From the NCBI RefSeq assembly GCF_000739065.1, contig NZ_CP009149.1, forward strand, positions 124,001 through 188,000: 64,000 bases of DNA, given 5' to 3'. This document shows, one piece after another, positions 11,031 to 19,434 of this stretch. Within the stretch, counting starts at the first letter, position 1; each line of letters starts with the position of its first letter. The notes below the pieces were generated by a model, which was not told the origin of the DNA, ran no database searches, and saw nothing but the letters and a program-made list of their open reading frames with translations. This DNA comes from Methanocaldococcus bathoardescens (lineage in GTDB: Archaea; AGJL01; Methanococci; Methanococcales; Methanocaldococcaceae). The translations under genes and the position numbers were made by a program.

Positions 11031-12005
11031 TTGATAGAGATTGAAACTTTTTTAGAAAAATCTTTAAAAAATAGGATAAGTTTTGATAATGCTATATATC
11101 TTTATGAGAATTTTAATGCTATAGATTTGCTGTATTTAGCTTTTAAGATAAAGAATGAAATAAAAAATAATGATAGAATTAAATTATGTGCTATAATAAA
11201 TGCTAAAAGTGGAAAATGTTCAGAGAATTGTATTTTCTGCTCTCAGTCAATTCACAATAATTGCAACATCCCAATATATCCATTAAAATCAAAAAAAGAG
11301 ATTTTAGAGTATGCAAAAAAATTTGATGGTGTTGTTGAAAGATTTGGTATAGTCACAAGTGGTAAAAAAATTAATGATGATGAATTTACAGAAATTCTTG
11401 AAGCTATAGAGCTTATAAAGGAAGAAACAAATTTAAAAGTATGCTGTTCTTTGGGTTTATTGGATGAAGAAAAATTAAAGGAGTTGAAGAAGTTGGATGT
11501 TAGAGTTCATAACAACTTAGAAACGTCAAAAAATTACTTTAAAAATATATGCTCAACTCACAGCTATGAGGATAAGGTAAAAGTAATAAGAGAAGCAAAG
11601 AAAATTGGCTTAGAAGTTTGTAGCGGCGGAATATTTGGACTTGGGGAAAGCATAGAAGAAAGAATAAAGATGGCTTTTGAACTTAAAGAGCTCGGAGTTG
11701 ATAGCGTCCCAATAAATATTTTACATCCAATTGAGGGGACTAAAGCATATCAAATGGTAAAAAATGGAGAAATTAAGCCAATAAGTATTTCAGATGTTTT
11801 GAAGTCAATAGCTTTATATAAAATAATTATGCCTTATGCAGAGATTAGATTGGCTGGTGGAAGAGCATACAACTTAAAAGATTACCAATCCTATTCTTTA
11901 ATGGCTTTGGATGGATTAATGGTTGGAAACTATTTAACTACAAAAGGTAGAATTTTAGAAGATGACTTAAAAATGATTGCAGATTTTTGTAATTTGGTGG
12001 AATGA
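11031..12005 (+). CDS. bioB: Biotin synthase (radical SAM)
   Basis: The 324-residue protein has the radical SAM cluster motif CSENCIFC with Cys at residues 63, 67 and 70, in the BioB-type context AKSGKCSENCIFCSQS. Later BioB-like motifs are VHNNLETS, CSGGIFGLGES, VPINILHPIEGT and RLAGGRAY. It inserts sulfur into dethiobiotin. No other bio gene is adjacent, so a related sulfur insertion on another substrate cannot be excluded. TTG at 11031 is preferred because GGGTGA lies just upstream; GTG at 11022 overlaps that site. The stop overlaps the start region of the next gene, so they are co-transcribed. Confidence 0.85.
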   Translation: MIEIETFLEKSLKNRISFDNAIYLYENFNAIDLLYLAFKIKNEIKNNDRIKLCAIINAKSGKCSENCIFCSQSIHNNCNIPIYPLKSKKEILEYAKKFDGVVERFGIVTSGKKINDDEFTEILEAIELIKEETNLKVCCSLGLLDEEKLKELKKLDVRVHNNLETSKNYFKNICSTHSYEDKVKVIREAKKIGLEVCSGGIFGLGESIEERIKMAFELKELGVDSVPINILHPIEGTKAYQMVKNGEIKPISISDVLKSIALYKIIMPYAEIRLAGGRAYNLKDYQSYSLMALDGLMVGNYLTTKGRILEDDLKMIADFCNLVE

Positions 12006-12006
12006 T

Positions 12007-12741
12007 ATGTGGTTCAAAAAAAGAATCATAATGAAAGAAACAAATATACTTTTAAAGGTAGATGATAAAAGGTATTTTAAAAGGGCAGAAGAAATTATCT
12101 TAAAAAATAGATTAGAATTGGAAAGATATATATTAAAAAACCCTTATTTTTTAACTTCTTACTATCCAATTGATGTAGAATACGATGCCCCAGAAATTGT
12201 AAAGTTAATGGCTATAGCTGGAGAAATTGCCAATGTAGGTCCTATGGCAAGTGTTGCTGGAGCTATAGCGGAGATGCTAATTAAAAATATTGGAGCAAAA
12301 AACATCATTGCTGAAAATGGTGGAGATATTTGTTTAAGAGCTAAAAAAGATGTTGTTGTTGGCTTATATGCTGGAAATTCAAAGATTACTGGGGAGGTTG
12401 GATTTAAGTTAAAAAAAGAGAAGATTAAAAATATATATGGCATTTGTACTTCATCAGCAACAGTAGGACATTCAATAAGTTTTGGAGAGGCAGATGCAGT
12501 TACTGTTTTTGCTAAAAGTTCTGCTATAGCAGATGCAGCAGCAACCTCTATTTGCAATGCTTCAAGGGGAAGAAATGAGGAAGAGATGATAAACAATGCA
12601 TTAGAAAAGGTAGATGAAATTGAAAAAATAGATGGAGTTTTTATTGTTGTAAAAGATAAGGTAGGGATTAAAGGAAAAATTCCAGAGTTAGTTAAGACAG
12701 ATAAAAAAATAACCTTAGGAGAGTTGTTTGATATCTATTAA
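12007..12741 (+). CDS. UPF0280 family protein, predicted ApbE-fold
   Basis: This 244-residue member of the UPF0280 family is found in methanogens. It contains MKETNILLKVD near the start, the glycine/alanine-rich VGPMASVAGAIAEMLIKNIGAKNIIAENGGD segment and TSSATVGHSISFGEADAVTVFAKSSAIADAAATSICN. These resemble the core of ApbE-type flavin transferases, but the function is not established. ATG at 12007 follows GGTGGAATGAT and starts one base after the bioB stop codon, indicating translational coupling. An internal ATG at 12031 is an alternative start. Confidence 0.85.
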   Translation: MWFKKRIIMKETNILLKVDDKRYFKRAEEIILKNRLELERYILKNPYFLTSYYPIDVEYDAPEIVKLMAIAGEIANVGPMASVAGAIAEMLIKNIGAKNIIAENGGDICLRAKKDVVVGLYAGNSKITGEVGFKLKKEKIKNIYGICTSSATVGHSISFGEADAVTVFAKSSAIADAAATSICNASRGRNEEEMINNALEKVDEIEKIDGVFIVVKDKVGIKGKIPELVKTDKKITLGELFDIY

Positions 12742-12800
12742 AAAATTATTAAAATCATTAGGTAAGAATAATTATGCTAAAAATAAAAATGGTGAAATCA

Positions 12801-14048
12801 ATGTATGAAGTTAGAGATATAAACCTTTGGAAAGAAGGAGAGAGAAAAATTCAATGGGCAAAACAACACATGCCTGTTTTAGGTTTAATTAGAGAGAGAT
12901 TTAAAGAAGAAAAGCCATTTGAGGGAATAACAATAGGAATGGCTTTGCATTTAGAGGCAAAGACAGCTGTTTTAGCAGAGACATTGATGGAAGGAGGGGC
13001 AGAGATTGCTATAACTGGATGTAATCCTTTATCTACTCAGGATGATGTAGCTGCTGCTTGTGCCAAAAAAGGAATGCATGTTTATGCATGGAGAGGAGAG
13101 ACAGTTGAAGAATATTACGCTAATTTAAATAAAGTTTTAGACCACAAGCCAGACATCATTATAGATGATGGATGTGATTTGATATTTTTATTGCATACAA
13201 AGAGAACTGAGCTTTTAGATAATATAATGGGGGGGTGTGAAGAAACAACAACTGGGATTATTAGATTGAGGGCAATGGAAAGAGAGGGGGCTTTAAAATT
13301 CCCAGTTATGGATGTAAATGATGCTTATACAAAACACCTATTTGATAATAGGTATGGAACTGGGCAGAGTGCTTTAGATGGGATTTTGAGGGCTACAAAC
13401 TTATTAATTGCTGGAAAAACTGTTGTTGTAGCAGGGTATGGATGGTGTGGTAGAGGAGTGGCTATGAGGGCTAAGGGATTGGGGGCAGAGGTTGTTGTTA
13501 CTGAAGTTAATCCAATTAGAGCTTTAGAGGCAAGAATGGATGGATTTAGAGTTATGAAGATGGAAAAAGCTGCAGAGATTGGAGATATATTTATAACAAC
13601 AACTGGATGTAAAGATGTTATTAGAAAGGAACATATATTAAAAATGAAAAATGGAGCTATTTTAGCAAATGCTGGACACTTTGACAATGAAATTAATAAA
13701 AGACATTTAGAAGAGTTAGCTAAATCAATAAAAGAAGTTAGAAATTGTGTAACTGAATATGATTTGGGAGATAAGAAAATATACTTATTGGGAGAGGGTA
13801 GATTAGTGAATTTAGCATGTGCAGATGGACATCCATGTGAAGTTATGGATATGAGCTTTGCTAACCAAGCTTTAGCGGCTGAATATATTCTAAAAAATCA
13901 TGATAAATTAGAGCCAAGGGTTTATAACATTCCTTATGAGCAAGATTTGATGATTGCTTCTTTAAAATTGAAATCAATGGGTATTGAAATTGATGAATTA
14001 ACTGAAGAGCAGAAAAAATACTTAGAAGATTGGAGAGAAGGAACTTAA
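12801..14048 (+). CDS. ahcY: S-adenosylhomocysteine hydrolase family (likely S-inosylhomocysteine hydrolase)
   Basis: The 415-residue enzyme has the NAD-binding motif GYGWCGRG near residue 220 and the family signatures [24 protein letters not shown] and GHFDNEI. It regenerates homocysteine after SAM-dependent methylation. In M. jannaschii the orthologue was reported to prefer S-inosylhomocysteine, made by a separate deaminase; I recall this from the literature and infer the same here. ATG at 12801 follows GGTGAAATC, and the resulting length is the usual archaeal one. The gene converges on dapL with about 58 bases between stops. Confidence 0.93.
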   Translation: MYEVRDINLWKEGERKIQWAKQHMPVLGLIRERFKEEKPFEGITIGMALHLEAKTAVLAETLMEGGAEIAITGCNPLSTQDDVAAACAKKGMHVYAWRGETVEEYYANLNKVLDHKPDIIIDDGCDLIFLLHTKRTELLDNIMGGCEETTTGIIRLRAMEREGALKFPVMDVNDAYTKHLFDNRYGTGQSALDGILRATNLLIAGKTVVVAGYGWCGRGVAMRAKGLGAEVVVTEVNPIRALEARMDGFRVMKMEKAAEIGDIFITTTGCKDVIRKEHILKMKNGAILANAGHFDNEINKRHLEELAKSIKEVRNCVTEYDLGDKKIYLLGEGRLVNLACADGHPCEVMDMSFANQALAAEYILKNHDKLEPRVYNIPYEQDLMIASLKLKSMGIEIDELTEEQKKYLEDWREGT

Positions 14049-14106
14049 ATCATTCTAAAATTCTAAGTAGAAATTTGAAAAAAGAAAAATAGAAATCAAA
14101 TTTTAG

Positions 14107-15363
14107 TTATTCAAATTCTAAATCTAAATCTTCTAATCTTCTCTTAAATTCTTCTAAAACCATATCTTCATACTTCTCTTCTGTTGTTGGATTTCCATTT
14201 TCATCCTTAGCAACAAAACATGCTGCTAATCTTAAATAATGTCCGGCATCATCCCACGGAACTGTTGATATTAATTTTTCTTTAATTAAGTGTTGAGAGA
14301 AATCTTCTGCTGTTTCAAATTCAATACCATTAGCTCTTCTTGGTGATTTAACATACAAGTAGAATGTTCCTCCTGGCATTCTTGCTTTAAATCCTACTTC
14401 ATTTAATATTTTAACCATCTTTCTTAATCTTCTCTCATACTTCTGTCTAACTCTTTCAGTTATTTCTGGGTGTTGCAAACAATAAATTCCAGCTTTTTGG
14501 ATTGGGATGAATTGCCCACTATCAAAGTTATCCTTAACTGTTGCAAACGCTTTAATTATAAGTTCATTTCCAACTAAAAATGCCAATCTCCAACCAGTCA
14601 TGTTAAATGCCTTTGAGAAACTGTGGATTTCAACACCAACCTCTTTTGCATCTTTAACTGATAAAAATGAGAGCGGTTTTCCATCATAAACCAAAGCTCC
14701 ATAAGCGGCATCTTGAACAACAATAACCTCATTTTCAAATGCAAAATCAACAACTTCTTTATAGAATTTCTTTGTTGCTTGTGCTCCTGTTGGGTTGTTT
14801 GGGTAATTGAGATAGAGTATCTTTGCCCTCTTTTTAATATCCTCTGGAATACTCTCTAAATCTGGTAAGAAATCATTTTCCTCTAACAATGGTAAATTAT
14901 AAACTTCTCCACCATACCATTTTGTGTGTGTTGCTGTAACTGGATAGCCAGGGACTGTCATCAATGTAACATCTCCAGGGTTGATGAAGGCAGAGGTTAT
15001 ATATGCTAATGCTGGCTTTGAACCCATTGAGTGAATAACCTCATTAACCGGGTCTATATCTTTAACTCCATAAACCTTTTCCATGTATGGTGGGACAGCA
15101 TCTTTTAACTCTTGAATTCCGTTATCTGCATATCCTCTATTTTCCCATTTTTTAGCTTCCTCACACAAAACTCTTATAACTTCAGGGTCTGCCATTTCAT
15201 CTGGCTCTCCAACACCCATATCTATTAATTCCATATCTGGATGTCTTTTCATAGCTTCTTGCTTTGCTCTCTTAATTTTCTCAAACTTGTAAATTACATC
15301 TTCTTTTCCAAACTTCTTTCCACCAATTCTCTCAGCAAATAAGTTTTGTATGTAGCTCTCCAT
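14107..15363 (-). CDS. dapL: LL-diaminopimelate aminotransferase
   Basis: The 418-residue PLP enzyme of fold type I transfers an amino group from glutamate to tetrahydrodipicolinate, giving LL-diaminopimelate for lysine synthesis. The N-terminal MGVGEPDEMADPEV, YLNYPNNPTGA, the Schiff-base lysine in HSFSKAFNMTGWR and the C-terminal RLAACF arginine motif are visible. The DapL2-type sequence fits the methanococcal enzyme. ATG at 15363 is chosen because GGTGAGAGG immediately precedes it; an ATG six codons upstream lacks a site. It lies downstream of the DUF357 gene in the same direction. Confidence 0.9.
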   Translation of the reverse strand: MESYIQNLFAERIGGKKFGKEDVIYKFEKIKRAKQEAMKRHPDMELIDMGVGEPDEMADPEVIRVLCEEAKKWENRGYADNGIQELKDAVPPYMEKVYGVKDIDPVNEVIHSMGSKPALAYITSAFINPGDVTLMTVPGYPVTATHTKWYGGEVYNLPLLEENDFLPDLESIPEDIKKRAKILYLNYPNNPTGAQATKKFYKEVVDFAFENEVIVVQDAAYGALVYDGKPLSFLSVKDAKEVGVEIHSFSKAFNMTGWRLAFLVGNELIIKAFATVKDNFDSGQFIPIQKAGIYCLQHPEITERVRQKYERRLRKMVKILNEVGFKARMPGGTFYLYVKSPRRANGIEFETAEDFSQHLIKEKLISTVPWDDAGHYLRLAACFVAKDENGNPTTEEKYEDMVLEEFKRRLEDLDLEFE

Positions 15364-15428
15364 CCTCTCACCAAATGACATTTTATCTATTGTTATTGTT
15401 CATAATAAGTTGATTGGATATAAAAATT

Positions 15429-15725
15429 TTATTTAGCAAGTGTAAATCTTACATCATCATCTCCAACATCAAAAATTCCTAATCTAACACCAGCATCAAT
15501 CCAACCATAGGCATAATTTAATGAAGCAAATGCGGTTACATAATCCCCTCTCTCTTTAAATGCTTTGGCATCTTCAAAATAACTCTCTATCATCAATAAA
15601 AAATCTTTAGCTACATCATACAACAAACTCCTCTTTGGTGGCATACCTTTTTTAATAATGTTTATAGCTTCCTCTGTTCTTTTAAAGTAATTTTCTAATT
15701 TTTCCTCAGTTATCTCTCTAATCAC
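15429..15725 (-). CDS. DUF357 family small helical protein
   Basis: This 98-residue all-alpha protein has the conserved segments [33 protein letters not shown] and [25 protein letters not shown], the hallmark of the archaeal DUF357 family. Its role is not known. GTG at 15725 follows GGTGA by five bases; an ATG at 15737 lacks a site. The upstream acetyltransferase remnant ends inside the first codons of this gene (GTGATTAG), so the two were once translationally coupled. Loss of that partner may have altered its expression. Confidence 0.8.
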   Translation of the reverse strand: MIREITEEKLENYFKRTEEAINIIKKGMPPKRSLLYDVAKDFLLMIESYFEDAKAFKERGDYVTAFASLNYAYGWIDAGVRLGIFDVGDDDVRFTLAK

Positions 15726-15936
15726 TTTTCTCACCATTAAAAAATTTTCTTAAACATATTAAGTTTGTAAATTTCCATCCTTTGGATTTATAAAATTTTA
15801 ATGCTTTTTTGTTGTCTTTATCTGCTAATAATGATAATCTTAATAAACCATTTTCTTTGCAGTATTTTTCTGCTTCAGCTAAAAGTTTGCTTCCAATACC
15901 TTTTCCTCTAAACTTTTCATCAACAACTATAGTGTC
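15718..15936 (-). pseudogene. C-terminal fragment of a GNAT acetyltransferase cut by a MITE
   Basis: The minus strand encodes 72 residues with a clear acetyl-CoA motif (VVDEKFRGKGIGSKLL) and the GNAT C-terminal pattern ADKDNKKALKFYKSKGW, then a TAG overlapping the DUF357 start codon. The N-terminal half is absent: the reading frame runs straight into MITE b at 15937, and beyond that element lies an unrelated HTH gene. No start codon with a ribosome binding site remains. It is a broken gene. Confidence 0.85.
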
Positions 15937-16027
15937 AGGACTTCGCAGTTTATATTATTTATTTTTGGAATTTAGACACCCAAGAGGGTGTCAATCTGCA
16001 ATAAAATTTTATTCCTGCGAAAGTCCT
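15937..16027. mobile_element. MITE-like element b, 91 bp
   Basis: The inverted ends AGGACTTCGCAG and CTGCGAAAGTCCT are the same as in element a, with one T missing from the left end. The core hairpin is GACACCC AAGA GGGTGTC, different in sequence from that of element a but at the same position, followed by an arm ending TTTTATTC. It truncates a GNAT gene on one side and abuts the stop codon of the HTH gene on the other. Confidence 0.85.
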
Positions 16028-16029
16028 AT

Positions 16030-16233
16030 TTAATCATCATCCTCATCATAAATAAATATATCTTCAATCTTAACACCAAAAAACTTTGCTATTTTAAATG
16101 CTAATTTTAAAGACGGGTCGTATTTCCCCTTCTCTATAGCAATAATTGTTTGCCTACTAACTCCTAACTTTTTTGCCAATTCTTCTTGAGTTAAGTTATG
16201 CATTGCCCTATAAATTTTTAATTTATTTTTCAT
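16030..16233 (-). CDS. HTH-XRE transcriptional regulator
   Basis: This 67-residue single-domain Cro/CI-type regulator has the helix-turn-helix LTQEELAKKLGVSRQTIIAIEKGKYDPS at about residues 13-40, followed by LKLAFKIAKFFGVKIEDIF and an acidic tail. ATG at 16233 gives the standard length of this group; an upstream extension of 13 residues overlaps the previous gene and lacks a site. It is the last gene of a five-gene minus-strand run with four membrane proteins, an arrangement common in small regulator plus membrane-protein modules. It may regulate that operon. Confidence 0.9.
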   Translation of the reverse strand: MKNKLKIYRAMHNLTQEELAKKLGVSRQTIIAIEKGKYDPSLKLAFKIAKFFGVKIEDIFIYDEDDD

Positions 16234-16240
16234 TTTTTCA

Positions 16241-16783
16241 CTATGCAAATTTTTTAAATGTATAGAACTCAATTATAAACATATTTGCTGTAATAACAAG
16301 TATTATTGTCCTAATGAAATCAACTGCTTCAATACAAAACTCTTTTAAAGGTAATATCAACAAAAATACATAAACAGTGAGCAATAACCCAAGGACAGAC
16401 ATTAAGGTTAAAAATCCAGATTTTTGTTTGAGATTTTCAACAAATTCATCAAAAACTTCAAAGATTAGTTTATACTTTGGGAATAAAACTCCTATAATAA
16501 TTAAAAGAATTAACGCAGATATTCCAGTTGCAATATCTAAAAATGCCTTATCACAAATAACTCCTAAGAATATTAAAATCCCTTCAATAAATCCAATACT
16601 CAATGCTAATAAATTCTCATACAACCTTTCATTTATATCTTTTTTATCAATGAACGGCCAAATTATAAAGATTACCAATAAGAAAGCCAAAACAATTTTA
16701 AAATTTTTAATAAATATGGATAAAAGCAAAACTGCTAAAAAATCAATAGCCAAGATAAGTTTTATTTTGGTTTTTAATTCCAT
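16241..16783 (-). CDS. Membrane protein, four to six segments (cluster member 1)
   Basis: This 180-residue protein has strongly hydrophobic stretches near residues 8-24, 28-44, 60-76, 83-98, 125-145 and 155-172, with short charged loops. No enzyme motif was seen. GGTGAAACT precedes the ATG. Its C-terminus almost abuts the HTH gene (8-base spacing). The other three membrane proteins upstream have the same overall plan, suggesting duplication within the cluster. The plan resembles the DUF2178 family of archaeal membrane proteins, but I am not sure of that assignment. Confidence 0.75.
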   Translation of the reverse strand: MELKTKIKLILAIDFLAVLLLSIFIKNFKIVLAFLLVIFIIWPFIDKKDINERLYENLLALSIGFIEGILIFLGVICDKAFLDIATGISALILLIIIGVLFPKYKLIFEVFDEFVENLKQKSGFLTLMSVLGLLLTVYVFLLILPLKEFCIEAVDFIRTIILVITANMFIIEFYTFKKFA

Positions 16784-16787
16784 AGTT

Positions 16788-17411
16788 TCACCTTATGTGT
16801 ATTTTTTTAAAGCAATAAATAAAAAAGAATATCAAACTTAAGACAAAGATTGTCATTAAAAATGCAATAACATCTGAAGAAAATGCAATTTTTACATCAA
16901 AGAAAGCTATAAAATTAAAAATTAAAACTAAATAAATCCAAAAAGAAATAATTAGCATAACCGACGATTTTTTAAATACCTCTGCTTTTAATTCATCTAA
17001 ATTTACTATATCATAGCAATCTTTTCCCATCATTTTGAATATTACGTAAAGAAAAATCATCATCAATACTAAAATCTCAACCACAACAATTATAGAGAGA
17101 TAGTTTTTCAAAATTCCAAAAATCATTAAAAAAGAATTTATAATTCCTAAAATCATGGAAAATGTAGCTTCATCATTTGAAATTATTGATTTAGAAGTTA
17201 TTTTATATTTTTTGTGGGCATTATTCTTTGCATAAATAAATAATCCAATAAAGATTAAGGTAAAAATCATTAAACCAATTCCAACCAATCCTAAAAAGTT
17301 TCTATTAATCATTAAACCTCCAACAACTAAAACAATCCAAAATACATTTGAAATTAAAATCATCAACTCATTTATTACATCTTTAATAAATTCTTTAGTC
17401 CTCCATTTCAT
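16788..17411 (-). CDS. Membrane protein, about six segments (cluster member 2)
   Basis: This 207-residue polytopic membrane protein has hydrophobic spans near residues 18-36, 42-64, 85-105, 108-130, 150-172 and 178-200, joined by short loops such as YAKNNAHKKYKITSKS and KMMGKDCYDIVNLDELKAEVFKKS. The latter loop resembles the pre-C-terminal loop of cluster member 4 (DEELIDELKITISEKSAF), evidence for paralogy. The ATG at 17411 follows GGTGATTTTA. The start overlaps the end of the preceding gene by 17 bases, so translation is coupled. Function unknown. Confidence 0.75.
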   Translation of the reverse strand: MKWRTKEFIKDVINELMILISNVFWIVLVVGGLMINRNFLGLVGIGLMIFTLIFIGLFIYAKNNAHKKYKITSKSIISNDEATFSMILGIINSFLMIFGILKNYLSIIVVVEILVLMMIFLYVIFKMMGKDCYDIVNLDELKAEVFKKSSVMLIISFWIYLVLIFNFIAFFDVKIAFSSDVIAFLMTIFVLSLIFFFIYCFKKIHIR

Positions 17412-17805
17412 TAAAATCACCAAATTTTTTAAAATTAAAGAAACAATAAAGATAAACCACTAAATAAATAATCCAAATTGTGAGAAATATCTCTCCAACA
17501 TCTAAGCGATAGTTATATCCATTAGATAATCTAATTAAAAGAAAATACCATCCAATTGACATTACATAAGCTTTTAAGGATATATATGATGCTAAATATT
17601 TAATTTGAGATTTTTTATCCGTGGATATTGGTGCATCAACTATTGAATTATAAAATTTCGTAGATATTGCAAAATAAACTAAAGATAGCAAAATAGCAAA
17701 AATAACCTCCCAAATAATCAGATTTGAATAAATTTTCTGATAATAAAGAACTATTCCCATTAAAAATCCAATAGTTATGGTTAGGATTTCTTCAACAGCC
17801 TTCAT
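17395..17805 (-). CDS. Membrane protein, four segments (cluster member 3)
   Basis: This 136-residue protein has hydrophobic segments near residues 8-22, 28-46, 72-90 and 103-123. The central loop STDKKSQIKYLASYISLKAYVMSIGW occupies the place of the charged loop seen in its neighbours. GGTGATTTT precedes the ATG and the stop overlaps the next gene. It is shorter than its paralogues, lacking about two spans. Function unknown. Confidence 0.72.
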   Translation of the reverse strand: MKAVEEILTITIGFLMGIVLYYQKIYSNLIIWEVIFAILLSLVYFAISTKFYNSIVDAPISTDKKSQIKYLASYISLKAYVMSIGWYFLLIRLSNGYNYRLDVGEIFLTIWIIYLVVYLYCFFNFKKFGDFNEMED

Positions 17806-17813
17806 AAAATCAC

Positions 17814-18383
17814 CTAACTAAATTTTAAAGTGTAATATGCCCTAAAAATTATGAGTTGGGAGATTAAAATCATCAATGGTAAGGAAGACATGTCATAAAC
17901 AGAAATTTCCAAATTTAATCCAGCAGAGATTGATAGATACAAAAGCACTATAGATGAGATTAAAAACGAAAACACTGCCCTAAATGCACTCTTTTCTGAA
18001 ATAGTTATTTTTAACTCATCAATAAGCTCTTCATCTATCTCAACTTTTGCTGATTTCTTAACTATCATCTCAACAACTACTGAGAATAATACAATAGATA
18101 TACCAAATAATTTGAAATTTAGAAATTTTGAAGATAGATAAATCCCTAAAATCCAAAATACTCCCCACAGCAATCCAACTAAAAAAATCATTAACTGCTC
18201 TTCTCTATCTCCAAATAATGGATGGCTCTTTTTAGCTACGTAAATAAATATTCCAAACAGTATTAAAAATATCAATAAGTTTGCAACTTCCTTCAAATTT
18301 AAAAATACAAGTAAAATTGTTGATGCTGTTACTAAAAACCCCATCAAAAACCCAGGAATAATTTTATTCCTGACATTCAACAT
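17814..18383 (-). CDS. Membrane protein, six segments (cluster member 4)
   Basis: This 189-residue polytopic protein is the first gene of the minus-strand cluster. Hydrophobic spans lie near residues 8-27, 30-46, 63-80, 86-104, 132-152 and 160-180. The loop KSAKVEIDEELIDELKITISEKSAFRA between spans 4 and 5 is the most conserved-looking part among the cluster. The ATG follows GGGGCGAA. The promoter must lie in the divergent region shared with the por operon (18384-18597). Function unknown. Confidence 0.75.
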   Translation of the reverse strand: MLNVRNKIIPGFLMGFLVTASTILLVFLNLKEVANLLIFLILFGIFIYVAKKSHPLFGDREEQLMIFLVGLLWGVFWILGIYLSSKFLNFKLFGISIVLFSVVVEMIVKKSAKVEIDEELIDELKITISEKSAFRAVFSFLISSIVLLYLSISAGLNLEISVYDMSSLPLMILISQLIIFRAYYTLKFS

Positions 18384-18533
18384 TTCGCCCCTGTCATGTT
18401 AATATTCCTTTACATTATGTTAAGTATGTTTAACATTTCTGTATATAAAATTTTTTATAGTAAGATTTAAATATTTGGATAGCCAAGAAATTTTTATCTA
18501 TGCCTAAACTATTTTCGTCAATTAACTTAATCT

Positions 18534-18552
18534 CCAAAACTTTATATATTAC
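18534..18552 (+). promoter_or_regulatory. BRE/TATA promoter of the por operon
   Basis: The sequence CCAAAACTTTATATATTAC matches an archaeal BRE plus TATA box. It lies about 50 bases upstream of the porC ATG, leaving room for a short leader. It is the clearest TATA box in the divergent region shared with the membrane-protein cluster. Confidence 0.65.
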
Positions 18553-18597
18553 CTTTACAATTGTTAATGATTGATAATGACAATTTAGGGTGAGTGT

Positions 18598-19134
18598 ATG
18601 ATAGAAATTAGATTCCATGGAAGAGGAGGACAGGGAGCTGTTACTGCCGCTCAAATATTGGCTAAAGCTGCTTTTTATGATGGAAAGTTCTGTCAAGCAT
18701 TTCCATTCTTTGGTGTTGAAAGAAGAGGAGCCCCAGTTATGGCATTTACAAGAATAGACGATAAAAAAATCACATTAAGATGCCAAATATACAACCCAGA
18801 TTATGTTGTAGTTCAAGACCCTACTCTTTTAGAGAGTGTTAATGTTGTTGAGGGGTTAAAGGAAAATGGGGGAATTATTATTAACACTGTTAAAGATGAT
18901 TTGGATTTGGGATATAAAACATACACAATTGATGCTACAGGAATAGCTTTAGATGTTTTAGGAGTTCCTATAGTAAATACTGCAATGGTTGGGGCATTTG
19001 CAGGAGTTACAAAGCTTGTTAGTATTGAATCAGTTAAAAAGGCAATATTAGACACATTTAAAGGAAAGTTAGGAGAGAAGAATGCTAAAGCAGCTGAAGT
19101 AGCTTACAATGAGATGTTAAAAAAATATGGATAA
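18598..19134 (+). CDS. porC: Pyruvate:ferredoxin oxidoreductase, gamma subunit
   Basis: The 178-residue gamma subunit carries the family motifs [21 protein letters not shown] at the N-terminus and [13 protein letters not shown], which places the EKR-type domain, then the late [12 protein letters not shown] segment. It is part of the heterotetrameric enzyme that interconverts pyruvate + CoA with acetyl-CoA + CO2 using ferredoxin; in a methanogen this mainly fixes CO2 into pyruvate. GGGTGA precedes the ATG. It is the first gene of porCDABEF, and porD starts 18 bases after the stop. Confidence 0.95.
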
Positions 19135-19152
19135 ATTATTGAGGTGGATTGA

Positions 19153-19413
19153 ATGGTTACAATTGCAGCTATTATATATGAGCCAGGAAACTCAATTAAA
19201 AACAAAACAGGAAGCTGGAGAACATTTAGACCAATTTTAGACAATGAAAAATGTGTAAAATGTGAAAACTGCTATATATTCTGTCCAGAGGGAGCTATTC
19301 AAGAGGATGAAAATGGAAACTTCAAGATAGATTACGATTACTGTAAAGGTTGCCTAATATGTATGAATGAATGTCCAGTAAATGCAATAACAAAGGTTAG
19401 AGAAGAGAAATAA
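19153..19413 (+). CDS. porD: Pyruvate:ferredoxin oxidoreductase, delta (ferredoxin) subunit
   Basis: This 86-residue 2[4Fe-4S] ferredoxin-type subunit has cluster motifs CVKCENCYIFC and CKGCLICMNEC, each followed by a distal Cys-Pro. The N-terminal GSWRTFRPILD is the docking sequence usual for PorD. It passes electrons from the catalytic subunits to external ferredoxin. AGGTGGA precedes the ATG. Confidence 0.95.
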   Translation: MVTIAAIIYEPGNSIKNKTGSWRTFRPILDNEKCVKCENCYIFCPEGAIQEDENGNFKIDYDYCKGCLICMNECPVNAITKVREEK

Positions 19414-19434
19414 ACACTAATTAAAGGTGGAAAG

